Shown one piece after another: positions 7,750 to 15,196 of a stretch of DNA of 35,146 bases. Each line of letters starts with the position of its first letter. Position 1 is the stretch's first letter. The notes below the pieces were generated by a model, which saw only the letters and a program-made list of their open reading frames with translations, made no database searches and had not been told where the DNA came from. The position numbers and the translations under genes were made by a program. Source of the stretch: T3Sed10-241 sp036796255 (GTDB taxonomy: Bacteria; Bacteroidota; Bacteroidia; Flavobacteriales_D; Cryomorphaceae); NCBI GenBank assembly GCA_036796255.1, contig DAIRDH010000034.1, positions 1 to 35,146 on the forward strand, given 5' to 3'.

Positions 7750-8627
7750 TGATTTTTGTTGAGCAAAAAGGTATCTCCTTGAAGGTAAATGTCCAGTTGC
7801 ATGTTGCGAAGCCCAATGCGCTGGTTCTTTTTAAATACTGAGTCTGGCCTCGTCATCAACACCACCTGGTTTTCACCAACCACGGTGTAAAAATCCGGCC
7901 GCACCACAAGGGCTGTTGATTCATCTATACCTGCTCCATAGGGATAACCCGTATCGGCAAGTATGCTGATCAACCTATTGTACCGGCTACGTGCTATAAA
8001 GTGCTGGTCTACCAAAATACTATCGAGCAAGCCCAGACCTTCATCATAAATGCCATTGCCTTGGTGCAGCCTTGAATACGTGCCTTCATATTCAGGCCAG
8101 TCGCGTTGATTGCCTGTGATCATCACTTCGCTCATAAGCGCCGCACCTGCACTTGTGCCTCCTACAACTGCTCCATTAAAGTATGCCTCCTTGATGGCCT
8201 TACGCACAGCGGGGTGTACCTCTTCCAGAAAGCGGTTTTGGTCTCCACCGGTAATAAAAATCAAGGGCGCAGAGCGAACACTGTCTATCAGCGAATTGCG
8301 CAATTTCGCATTCTTGATATTTACGAGTTGCAAGTCTGTATTGGCGGCAAAATCTTTGGCCGAATAGAAAAATGAGCTGTCGGGCTCTGCGCCGGCATGT
8401 GGAAAAATGAGGGCGTAATTGCCTTTAACGGTAATCGCATCCCGCATCGCCGTGATGATGGACTTTGGTCTTTTGCCTCCCCCGATGATGAATAGGGTTC
8501 CAGAGGCCTTGGAAGCCGCAGTGACTTGTCCGCGTTCGGCGTTTTGGTCAAGTTCAGGATAATCCTGCCTGGTGCAAGCCAAGGCAAAGAACAAAAGCAA
8601 GAGGTAAATAGATCCGCGTAGTTTCAT
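7746..8627 (-). CDS. cphB: Cyanophycinase (peptidase S51), predicted outer-membrane lipoprotein
   Basis: Cyanophycinases cut the Asp-Arg polymer cyanophycin into beta-Asp-Arg dipeptides. Counting from the ATG at 8627, the family signatures appear in order: TGGDQNR (126-132), GGTSAGA with nucleophile S159, DQHF with H209 followed by R-x-R-x-x-R (213, 215, 218), and GIDESTA with E236. The arginine triplet has the spacing I recall for the substrate-binding arginines of cyanobacterial CphB. Unlike CphB it begins with a lipoprotein signal ending FALAC (C18), placing it in the cell envelope. I prefer 8627 to the ATG at 8642 because it avoids overlap with the susD stop; both give a valid signal. The susD gene is upstream and a second S51 gene overlaps downstream. 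Confidence 0.88.
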   Translation of the reverse strand: MKLRGSIYLLLLFFALACTRQDYPELDQNAERGQVTAASKASGTLFIIGGGKRPKSIITAMRDAITVKGNYALIFPHAGAEPDSSFFYSAKDFAANTDLQLVNIKNAKLRNSLIDSVRSAPLIFITGGDQNRFLEEVHPAVRKAIKEAYFNGAVVGGTSAGAALMSEVMITGNQRDWPEYEGTYSRLHQGNGIYDEGLGLLDSILVDQHFIARSRYNRLISILADTGYPYGAGIDESTALVVRPDFYTVVGENQVVLMTRPDSVFKKNQRIGLRNMQLDIYLQGDTFLLNKNQ

Positions 8628-8631
8628 GTTG

Positions 8632-9990
8632 TTAATCTTCATCCCACCAGAATCGGGTCTGCATATTTGGCGCAGGGAGGGGGAAATTGTTATTTCTCAA
8701 TCGTTCAGACTGGGGGTAAATCAGCCTTCTCGGTATTTCGCCATTGGGGTTGGCTGAAGTTACGCCATCCGGATTTGGTACTAGTTCCGGAAAACCTGTT
8801 CTGCGCCAATCGGCCCAAGGCTCTGGTGTGGTGAGCATTGCGATAAATTTTTGGGTGAGAATGATCCCTAAGTTTTCCGATTCATTCGCCCCTAGTTGAA
8901 CATGCTCAGCAATGTAGCTATTTTGATCTTCTGTATCAATGCTTCCGGCAGAAACTTCATCCATAGAACTTCGAACTGCATTTTCCAGGGCCTGCTGAGC
9001 CTCACCAGGATTGCCTAAGCGTGCGTGTGCCTCCGCGCGTAGGAACTCCTGCTCGATGTAAGTAACAAGCCGCACTGGCGCTGCCGCAGTACTCCAGTAG
9101 TCGCCGGGCTTACGGTTGCCCCCGGAGAGTGGGATGGTGCGGGTGATGGTGGGCATGCGTGGATCAGATAGCGCTTCTAAAATATCCATGTACTGGACAT
9201 TCATGTATGCCAGTGGCGTACTTGCGTAAAAACCGGCTATGGGATTGGTTTCATCACCGGTACCCAAGTAGTCGTACTTCAGGTCGTCGTTTGGACTGTC
9301 CATGACCGGGCCCATGAGTGCTTCAAGGGTGGCAGAAGCAGCGTTGGGATCGCGCTTTGTGGTGCGCATGTTATACCGCGCCTGCATAACAGCCGCTGCA
9401 GCGGCCCATCGGTTGAGGTCGCCGCCGTACATAAGGTCATCAGCACCAGGTGAAAATACGCTGTTTGGGCTGGCAAGGTCGGCAGTGGCCCTATCGAGCA
9501 ATGCGAAGATGGTATTGTAAATTTCCTGCTGGCTGTCAAAAACGGGATGGTCAATTTCACCCCCCCTCAAGGCTTCGGCGTAAGGCACGTCGCCCCAAAT
9601 ATCGGTGAGCGTGCCGAGGCTTTGCGCCATCAGGATGCGGGCAACTCCGGCATAATGAGGCGATGTTTCAGAAGCGCGGTCGATAATGATTTTCAGATTG
9701 ATCATAGGCCCTACGTACATATCCTGCCAGGGATTGCTCACGAAAATTTCGTCGGGCTGGTAATTTTGAATCAGCAACTCCTGCCCTTCAACGCCGCGCA
9801 ATTGCTTGCCAAATATTCCGGTGTAGCGAAATATGCGTCCGCCCTGGGCATTGGCCAGTGCCTTCTGGGCAGGAGGCAGTAGGGTATTCAATGGCACATC
9901 AAGGGGCACATTTGGATTTTCGTTGATCTCCTCAAGGTTACATCCCGCAATGAGCAGTGAAAGGAAGATGAATGTGGTTAATTTTCTCAT
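8632..9990 (-). CDS. SusD/RagB-family nutrient-binding outer-membrane lipoprotein
   Basis: This 452-residue protein has a lipoprotein signal ending LLIAGC (C17) and the helical SusD-like layout: PLNTLLPPAQKALA, NPWQDMYVGPMINLKIIIDRA, then ARILMAQSLGTLTDIWGDVPYAEAL, and a C-terminal WADWRRTGFP-PRRLIYPQSERLRN segment. It appears closest to the SusD-like_2 branch. SusD proteins form the lid over their SusC channel and capture the nutrient. The gene follows susC after 10 nt and is directly followed by the cyanophycinase lipoprotein gene. That linkage suggests a peptide such as cyanophycin or its fragments as ligand, rather than the glycans usual for SusD. Confidence 0.92.
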   Translation of the reverse strand: MRKLTTFIFLSLLIAGCNLEEINENPNVPLDVPLNTLLPPAQKALANAQGGRIFRYTGIFGKQLRGVEGQELLIQNYQPDEIFVSNPWQDMYVGPMINLKIIIDRASETSPHYAGVARILMAQSLGTLTDIWGDVPYAEALRGGEIDHPVFDSQQEIYNTIFALLDRATADLASPNSVFSPGADDLMYGGDLNRWAAAAAVMQARYNMRTTKRDPNAASATLEALMGPVMDSPNDDLKYDYLGTGDETNPIAGFYASTPLAYMNVQYMDILEALSDPRMPTITRTIPLSGGNRKPGDYWSTAAAPVRLVTYIEQEFLRAEAHARLGNPGEAQQALENAVRSSMDEVSAGSIDTEDQNSYIAEHVQLGANESENLGIILTQKFIAMLTTPEPWADWRRTGFPELVPNPDGVTSANPNGEIPRRLIYPQSERLRNNNFPLPAPNMQTRFWWDED

Positions 9991-10000
9991 GTCTTTTCGC

Positions 10001-12886
10001 TTAGAAAGTTACGGAAATATTGAATCCATAGCTCCTGGTGTTTGGATTGTTGAAGTAATCACGTCCGAAGGCATTGGTGGCCCCGCCGAGTGAGGTTTCA
10101 GGGTCTATACCGGTGTAGTTGGTAATGAGGAAGAGGTTGCGCGCTGTGGCTGCAACTGAGATCCTCGAAACCCCAATTCTTTCGCAAAGTGTAGAAGGAA
10201 AAGAATAGCTCAAGCTCACATCTCTCAANNNNNNNNNNNNNNNNNNNNNNNNNNNNNNNNNNNNNNNNNNNNNNNNNNNNNNNNNNNNNNNNNNNNNNNN
10301 NNNNNNNNNNNNNNNNNNNNNNNNNNNNGTATCGCGAATGGGGTAGCCATTTTCATCCACAAGCACCTGGCCGGCATCATTGCGCAGCCAGCGTGTACCG
10401 AATATTACGCCATATTGATAGCCTTCTACAACGCGCGACTGGGTGCTCGCAACGCCGACACTTGGCAAAGCAATGTTGTCAAGCTCGTCGGTAAGGCTCA
10501 CCACCTCGCTGCGGGGTACGGTCATATTGATACTCGTAGTCCAGCTTATTTTATCGGGGTTGCGTGCGCTGAATTCAATCACGTCATATTCGAGCAGCGC
10601 TTCGAGGCCATAGTTTCTGATCTCTCCAATGTTGGTAATGAAAGTGGAAAATCCAGTGCTGTTGGCAATGGGAATCTCTACAATCTGATCCGTAGAGCGG
10701 TTGTCGAAGTAGGTAATGTCCAGCCTTGCGCGGTTGTTGCGCGCCCTAAGGTCAAAACCCACCTCGAATGAATAATTGAATTCAGGGGTCAGGGTGTTGC
10801 TGCCGATAAGCGTATTGGGGGCATAGGAAAGTTGGCCTTGTGTACTTCCTGTACTCACGAAATAATTGCTGGTGAGGTAATTTGCAAAAGCGCCATTTCC
10901 CGTAAGGGCGTAGCTGGTGCGAAACTTCCCAAACTCTATGATGCCCATATCAACCAACTCTGTGAATACCACACCCAGACTTGCCGAAGGGTAGAAAAAC
11001 GAATTGTTGGCCGCAGGAAGGTTGCTGATCCAATCCTGCCTTCCGGTGAGTGTGAGGTAATAGGTGCGCTTGTAATCGAGAGAGAGGTCGCCGAAAACAC
11101 CGACGAATCTCGATTGATCAATGAAATCATCGGTCTCGATGTTGACAGAATTGATATTGGAAATGTCGTAAAAATCGTCAATTACGAAACCAAAACCATC
11201 GGAGAAAAGGGTGTTGCGGTTAAAGGTTTGGTAGGCATGGCCGAGGATAAATGCGAGGTTGAAATCCTCAGAAAAGCTGTGTGTGGCGGTAACGAGGAGG
11301 TCGTTGGTGATGTTGAACTGGTTGGCGTTCTGGTTGAAAATGGCTCCGCCATCGGCGGCAAACTCATTGGAGCGGCGGTCCCAGTAGCTCAAGCGGGTTT
11401 CTGAATAGGTGTCTACGCCGGCGCGCTCGGTTACTGAAAGCCAGTCGAAGGGCTGCCAGCTGAACTCCACAAATCCAAGAAAGCGGCTCAGATCCTCTTC
11501 ATTGCGGTTCTTGTTGATCGACCAGAAGGGGTTGTCGTATGCAGCGTGGTAGGTGCGCTGTGAGCCATCGGGGTTGCTCCAGGCCCGGGGATCATTTACC
11601 GGGTCGTCGACTCCATTGCTCAGGTCGTATGACTCAGGCGCCCGCATGAGGCCCAGCATTACACCGGAGAGGTTGCTGCCCCGCTGTGGACGGTCGGCGC
11701 GGCTCTTCACATAATTGGCGCTGGCTTTTACATTCATGTTGTGCCGCAATTCCGTATTGCCGGTAAGGCGCACACTGGAGCGGCTGAAATTGCTCAAAGG
11801 AATCACCCCATCCTGGCGCAAATCGCTCAGGGAAAGGAAGAATCCCGACCTGGCCGTGCCGCCGCGCACGTTGAGGTTGTTGTTGAGGGTAAGTCCCGGC
11901 CTGAAGAAGTTGCCGGCATTGTCAAAAGGCCCCGCCGGGCCCACGGCCTCAGGATCGCCAGGCAGTACGAGCCCGCCCGTGCCATTGAACGCCATGGTAT
12001 CCATACGCGGGCCCCAGGTGGTATTGATTCCAGGTACATACTGGCCGCCTGCTCCTTGGCCCCATTGGTTTTGCTTTTGCGGAAGCCTGTTCACGACGTC
12101 CCAGGTGGTGGTATTATTAAAGGTAACCTCCGTTTTGCCCTCCTTGCCCTGCTTGGTATTGATGATCACTGCGCCATTGGCAGCCCGCACGCCGTAAAGT
12201 GCTGTGGCAGCACCACCTTTGAGCACCACCATGTTGTCAATATCGTCGGGATTGATATCGAGGGCGCGGTTGGCCTGGTCGGTAAAATTGGAACCGCGGT
12301 AAGAATTGTCAATGGGAATACCATCCACAACAAAAAGCGGATCGTTGCTGCCATTGATGGAGGTGTTGCCTCTGATACGTATAGAGGAGGAAGCTCCAGG
12401 CGAACCAGATGTAGAGGTGATTTGCACGCCGGCTACTTTGGCATTGAGGCTGTTTACCACGTTGACCTCCCGCGATTCGCGGAGCTCCTCACCGCCTACG
12501 TCAGTAACGCTGTAGCCAAGCTTACGCTTGTCTTTCTCAATGCCGATGGCCGTGATCACAACCTCTTCAAGAAGTTTGTTGTCGGGCTCGAGCTGGATAT
12601 CGATTGTGGCGCGTCCCTCTACTTTTTCGAAGGTGCGGCGGTAGCCCAAAAAAGAAAACTGCAGGCGCCCTTCTGCAAATTCCTGATTGCTGAGCTCTAT
12701 TTCATATTTGCCGTCAAGGCCAGTGGCCATGCCCTTGGTAGTACCCTCAAGGGAAACGGCGACGCCTGGCAGTGGCACTGAGCTCTCCGCATCGTATACC
12801 ACCCCGCTTACTGTATTTTGCGCAAGCAGGTGACCCGAAAAGGTGAGAAATACCATGCATACCGCAATTGCATTAAAGTGCTTCAT
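10001..12886 (-). CDS. SusC/RagA-family TonB-linked outer-membrane transporter, interrupted by an assembly gap
   Basis: Domains in order: signal peptide (cut after about residue 22), carboxypeptidase-regulatory-like domain (about 25-100), TonB-box-like LEEVVITAIG (106-115), plug domain with KVAGVQITSTSGSPGASSSIRIRG and PLFVVDGIPID, then a beta-barrel ending SYGFNISVTF with a terminal Phe. SusC proteins import oligomers in complex with SusD using TonB energy. It is the first gene of the five-gene operon. The 100-N gap (10229-10328) falls late in the barrel; relatives usually have well over 34 residues between the flanking segments, so the true protein is probably longer than the apparent 961 residues. 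Confidence 0.94.
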   Translation of the reverse strand: MKHFNAIAVCMVFLTFSGHLLAQNTVSGVVYDAESSVPLPGVAVSLEGTTKGMATGLDGKYEIELSNQEFAEGRLQFSFLGYRRTFEKVEGRATIDIQLEPDNKLLEEVVITAIGIEKDKRKLGYSVTDVGGEELRESREVNVVNSLNAKVAGVQITSTSGSPGASSSIRIRGNTSINGSNDPLFVVDGIPIDNSYRGSNFTDQANRALDINPDDIDNMVVLKGGAATALYGVRAANGAVIINTKQGKEGKTEVTFNNTTTWDVVNRLPQKQNQWGQGAGGQYVPGINTTWGPRMDTMAFNGTGGLVLPGDPEAVGPAGPFDNAGNFFRPGLTLNNNLNVRGGTARSGFFLSLSDLRQDGVIPLSNFSRSSVRLTGNTELRHNMNVKASANYVKSRADRPQRGSNLSGVMLGLMRAPESYDLSNGVDDPVNDPRAWSNPDGSQRTYHAAYDNPFWSINKNRNEEDLSRFLGFVEFSWQPFDWLSVTERAGVDTYSETRLSYWDRRSNEFAADGGAIFNQNANQFNITNDLLVTATHSFSEDFNLAFILGHAYQTFNRNTLFSDGFGFVIDDFYDISNINSVNIETDDFIDQSRFVGVFGDLSLDYKRTYYLTLTGRQDWISNLPAANNSFFYPSASLGVVFTELVDMGIIEFGKFRTSYALTGNGAFANYLTSNYFVSTGSTQGQLSYAPNTLIGSNTLTPEFNYSFEVGFDLRARNNRARLDITYFDNRSTDQIVEIPIANSTGFSTFITNIGEIRNYGLEALLEYDVIEFSARNPDKISWTTSINMTVPRSEVVSLTDELDNIALPSVGVASTQSRVVEGYQYGVIFGTRWLRNDAGQVLVDENGYPIRDXXXXXXXXXXXXXXXXXXXXXXXXXXXXXXXXXXLRDVSLSYSFPSTLCERIGVSRISVAATARNLFLITNYTGIDPETSLGGATNAFGRDYFNNPNTRSYGFNISVTF
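10229..10328. other. Assembly gap of 100 N
   Basis: Exactly 100 undetermined bases lie inside the SusC-like gene. This is a standard scaffold placeholder, so the number of missing codons and the frame across it are unknown. Confidence 0.95.
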
Positions 12887-12929
12887 GAAAATAAGGTTGA
12901 AATTGTAAAAATGCCGCTATGGACAGGGC

Positions 12930-12949
12930 TCGAATTCGGAATCGAATTC
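12930..12949. repeat. Tandem TCGAATTC repeat, possible operator
   Basis: TCGAATTC occurs twice with a 4-nt spacer (12-nt period). The GAATTC core is itself palindromic, so the site reads as both a direct and an inverted repeat. It lies 44-63 nt upstream of the susC start, between it and the candidate promoter, where a repressor or RNA-level control could act. Confidence 0.4.
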
Positions 12950-13051
12950 AGAGGCTAACAATCAAAGATGGGCTGCAAATTGCGCAGGGCAATGGCCTTG
13001 GTACGGTAGATTGTGATATATGGAATTTTATTTTCCATGAATTTGGAATGC

Positions 13052-13082
13052 CAATATTAATTTTTTTCACAGTATTTCACAA
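13052..13082 (-). promoter_or_regulatory. Weak promoter candidate for the susCD-cyanophycinase operon
   Basis: On the minus strand TAATATTG (complement of 13052-13059) differs at one base from the -7 consensus TAnnTTTG, and TTG (complement of 13080-13082) lies 20 nt upstream. It would give a leader of about 160 nt. I found no exact match closer to the gene. Confidence 0.25.
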
Positions 13083-13143
13083 GGACCTTGTCAAAAAAAA
13101 CCGAGAAAAATGAAGTTAACTTAACATCGAATTGAAAAATTTG

Positions 13144-13151
13144 TATTTTTG
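13144..13151 (+). promoter_or_regulatory. -7 promoter element for the T9SS adhesin-like gene
   Basis: TATTTTTG matches the Bacteroidota -7 consensus TAnnTTTG exactly. No clear TTTG lies 19-21 nt upstream, so the -33 half is weak. Transcription would start near 13158, leaving a leader of about 150 nt that contains three hairpins. Confidence 0.45.
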
Positions 13152-13188
13152 GCCTGATGTACTTTCTAACGTATACTCCATTTAAGCC

Positions 13189-13273
13189 GGTTCACCTATT
13201 GAACCTGCAGCCCATTTTCGACTGTTAGTCGACTCTCTCTGTTTTCTGTATTGATTCCGGCCTGAGCAAGGCC
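13189..13273 (+). promoter_or_regulatory. Three consecutive hairpins in the 5' leader
   Basis: Hairpin 1 is GGTTCA/TGAACC (13189-13194 with 13200-13205, 5-nt loop). Hairpin 2 is TCGACT/AGTCGA (13218-13223 with 13227-13232, 3-nt loop). Hairpin 3 is GGCC/GGCC (13259-13262 with 13270-13273, 7-nt loop). None is followed by a T-run, so they are not ordinary terminators; they may stabilise or regulate the mRNA. Confidence 0.4.
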
Positions 13274-13311
13274 AACTTTTCCATTTTTTCTTAACCCTAA
13301 TTTATCTTACC

Positions 13312-14202
13312 ATGCGTAAACTCTACCCATTTTTGGCTGCCACCATGTTGGCATTTGGTGCTACGGCACAAACCACTGTATATTTCGATGACTTCGAAAG
13401 CAACAGCCTTGAAGGCTACACCCTTCACAACCTCGATGGCTTAACGCCCAATGCTGATGATCTTGCTACCATGGTGGATAGTGCCTGGACAATTCGCACT
13501 ATCACCGCTCAAGGTTGGCCGCACAATCTTTCGGCATTTTCAGTATCGTGGTATACCGTCCTTGATCAGGGCCCTTCAGATGACTGGTTGATCACCCCGG
13601 AAATCACAGTTGCAGGTGATGCCAAATTGACCTGGGATGCCCTGGCCATTACTTCAAGCGGCAACTTCCGTGACCGTTATCAGGTTTATGTTGTGTTTTC
13701 AACGAATATCGACGAAATATTGGACGATGTGAATACAGACCTGATATTTGACACTGGCGCTGAGGGCGAAATAGCCAGCCCTACTTCAAGAGAAGTTGAC
13801 CTGGCCGCTGAAGGTTATGAGAACACGTCATTTTACATTGCTTTCCGCAACTTTACCGCGGCAGATGACGGAAATGAACTTGCCATTGACAACATCATGG
13901 TCACTGACAACAGCGAGCCTACCTCAACCCGTGAAAGCGAACTGTTTCTCAATGCCAAAGTTCAGCCCAACCCTGCAACTGGTAGTTCTACCAATGTATT
14001 GTTCAGGCTGGAGCAGTCTGAGCAGATATTTGTAGAAACCATTGACCTTACCGGAAAAGTGATCAGCATCGAAAACCGCGGAATGCTGAGCCCAGGTAGC
14101 CACATGATCCAGGTAGACCGCAACGGCCTGGCCGCCGGCTTGTACTTTGTGCGCTTGCGCACTGCTGACCATGCGCATGTAATGCGTGTGGCTTTTCAAT
14201 AA
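13312..14202 (+). CDS. Secreted adhesin-like (choice-of-anchor J) protein with T9SS sorting domain
   Basis: This 296-residue protein has a signal peptide ending ATAQ (residue 20) and a beta-sandwich of the cleaved-adhesin/choice-of-anchor J type (about 22-200). The recurring family signatures are FDDFES near the start, DDWLITPEI (90-98) and ELAIDNIMV (189-197). A T9SS type A sorting domain follows (about 212-296: KVQPNPATG, then GLAAGLYFVRL). Such domains bind proteins or carbohydrates outside the cell. It is transcribed divergently from susC, and a strong terminator follows it. Binding a polymer for the neighbouring hydrolases is possible, but nothing in the sequence proves it. Confidence 0.85.
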   Translation: MRKLYPFLAATMLAFGATAQTTVYFDDFESNSLEGYTLHNLDGLTPNADDLATMVDSAWTIRTITAQGWPHNLSAFSVSWYTVLDQGPSDDWLITPEITVAGDAKLTWDALAITSSGNFRDRYQVYVVFSTNIDEILDDVNTDLIFDTGAEGEIASPTSREVDLAAEGYENTSFYIAFRNFTAADDGNELAIDNIMVTDNSEPTSTRESELFLNAKVQPNPATGSSTNVLFRLEQSEQIFVETIDLTGKVISIENRGMLSPGSHMIQVDRNGLAAGLYFVRLRTADHAHVMRVAFQ

Positions 14203-14220
14203 ATCAATTTTGACATCACC

Positions 14221-14251
14221 GGCAGCGCACCTCCTGGTGCGCTGCCTTTTT
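14221..14251 (+). terminator. Strong intrinsic terminator after the T9SS adhesin-like gene
   Basis: A perfect 11-bp G/C-rich stem (14221-14231 with 14236-14246) carries a TCCT loop and is followed by five T (14247-14251). It ends only 8 nt before the ATG of the isoaspartyl peptidase gene, so it separates or attenuates expression of the two genes. Confidence 0.85.
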
Positions 14252-14259
14252 CTATTTGT

Positions 14260-15195
14260 ATGACAGGAAAATACGCGCTTGCAATTCACGGAGGGGCAGG
14301 CACCATAACGCGGCAATCCATGACTCCCGAAAAGGAGAAGGCTTACCGCAACACCCTTACTGCTGCCCTCGAAGCCGGACAAGCGGTACTCAATGATGGA
14401 GGGCTGGCCCTCGACGCGGTGGAGATTGCTGTAAAAGTGCTCGAAGATTCTGAGCTTTTCAATGCCGGCCGTGGTGCGGTCTTCACCCACGATGGCACCC
14501 ATGAAATGGACGCCTCCATCATGGATGGCCGCGACAGGAATGCAGGTGCGGTGGCTGGAGTGAGTTCCGTGAAAAATCCCATCGCATTGGCGCGTGCCGT
14601 TATGGAGCACAGCGACCATGTATTCCTTATCGGGAAAGGGGCTGAAGATTTTGCCGCAATTCAGGGCAATGAAACGGAAGATGCCGCTTATTTTTCTACA
14701 AATTTCCGGAAGGAGCAATTGCTCAAAATCCGCGATACCAAGCTCACGCAGCTCGATCACAGCGATGAAAGTTCCAAAAAGCACGGAACTGTGGGAGCAG
14801 TCGCGCTTGACAAATCAGGCAATCTTGCAGCGGCCACCTCAACGGGGGGCATCACCAACAAGCGCTATGGCCGTGTAGGCGATACGCCCATCATCGGTTC
14901 GGGCACTTACGCTGAAAACGGAATTTGCGCAATCAGCGCCACGGGCTGGGGTGAGTTTTTTCTCAGGGGTGTTGCTGCTTATGATGCGGCTGCCATGATG
15001 AAGTATGGAGGCCTTTCGCTTGAAGAAGCGTGTAAGAAAGTGATTTTCGGAAGCATACAGAACATGGGCGGCGATGGCGGCTTTATCGCTGTAGATAACG
15101 AAGGCAACATTACCATGCCATTCAACACCGAAGGCATGTACCGCGCAAGCGCCAACAGTGCCGGCAACTTTACCATCGAAATTTACAAAGATTGA
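14260..15195 (+). CDS. iaaA: Isoaspartyl peptidase / L-asparaginase (Ntn hydrolase)
   Basis: This 311-residue plant-type asparaginase opens with KYALAIHGGAGTI and includes NAGRGAVF (68-75) and MDASIMDG (83-90). The autocleavage site is HGTVGAVALD, with T177 as the new N-terminal nucleophile, followed by TSTGGITNKRYGRVGDTPIIGSGTYA. Such enzymes self-process into alpha and beta chains and hydrolyse beta-aspartyl dipeptides. That is the step needed to finish cyanophycin breakdown to Asp and Arg. No signal peptide is visible, so it is cytoplasmic. It sits 8 nt behind a strong terminator and ends 1 nt from the convergent DUF5723 gene. Its place next to the cyanophycinase operon supports a shared pathway. 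Confidence 0.93.
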   Translation: MTGKYALAIHGGAGTITRQSMTPEKEKAYRNTLTAALEAGQAVLNDGGLALDAVEIAVKVLEDSELFNAGRGAVFTHDGTHEMDASIMDGRDRNAGAVAGVSSVKNPIALARAVMEHSDHVFLIGKGAEDFAAIQGNETEDAAYFSTNFRKEQLLKIRDTKLTQLDHSDESSKKHGTVGAVALDKSGNLAAATSTGGITNKRYGRVGDTPIIGSGTYAENGICAISATGWGEFFLRGVAAYDAAAMMKYGGLSLEEACKKVIFGSIQNMGGDGGFIAVDNEGNITMPFNTEGMYRASANSAGNFTIEIYKD

Positions 15196-15196
15196 A

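Larger units (their letters stand above)
12887..13311. other. Divergent regulatory region between the susCD operon and the T9SS adhesin-like gene
   Basis: No gene is visible in these 425 nt. The region holds a direct repeat of TCGAATTC (12930-12937 and 12942-12949) in the likely susC leader, a weak minus-strand promoter candidate (13052-13082), a plus-strand -7 box (13144-13151), and three consecutive hairpins (13189-13273) ahead of the plus-strand gene. It is more A/T-rich than the flanking genes, as expected for promoters. Confidence 0.6.

Noticed and set aside
11741..12781. 346-codon plus-strand open frame
   Set aside because: It lies entirely antisense to the well-supported SusC gene, and its product is of low-complexity composition with no family pattern; it is a shadow of the G/C-rich third positions.
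5026..12886. Ordinary polysaccharide utilisation locus
   Set aside because: SusC and SusD are present, but there is no glycoside hydrolase, lyase, sulfatase or carbohydrate-type regulator; the associated enzymes are S51 hydrolases, which points to a peptide-like substrate.
13924..14784. 286-codon minus-strand open frame
   Set aside because: It runs antisense across both the T9SS protein and the isoaspartyl peptidase genes and through the strong terminator between them; no recognisable domain.
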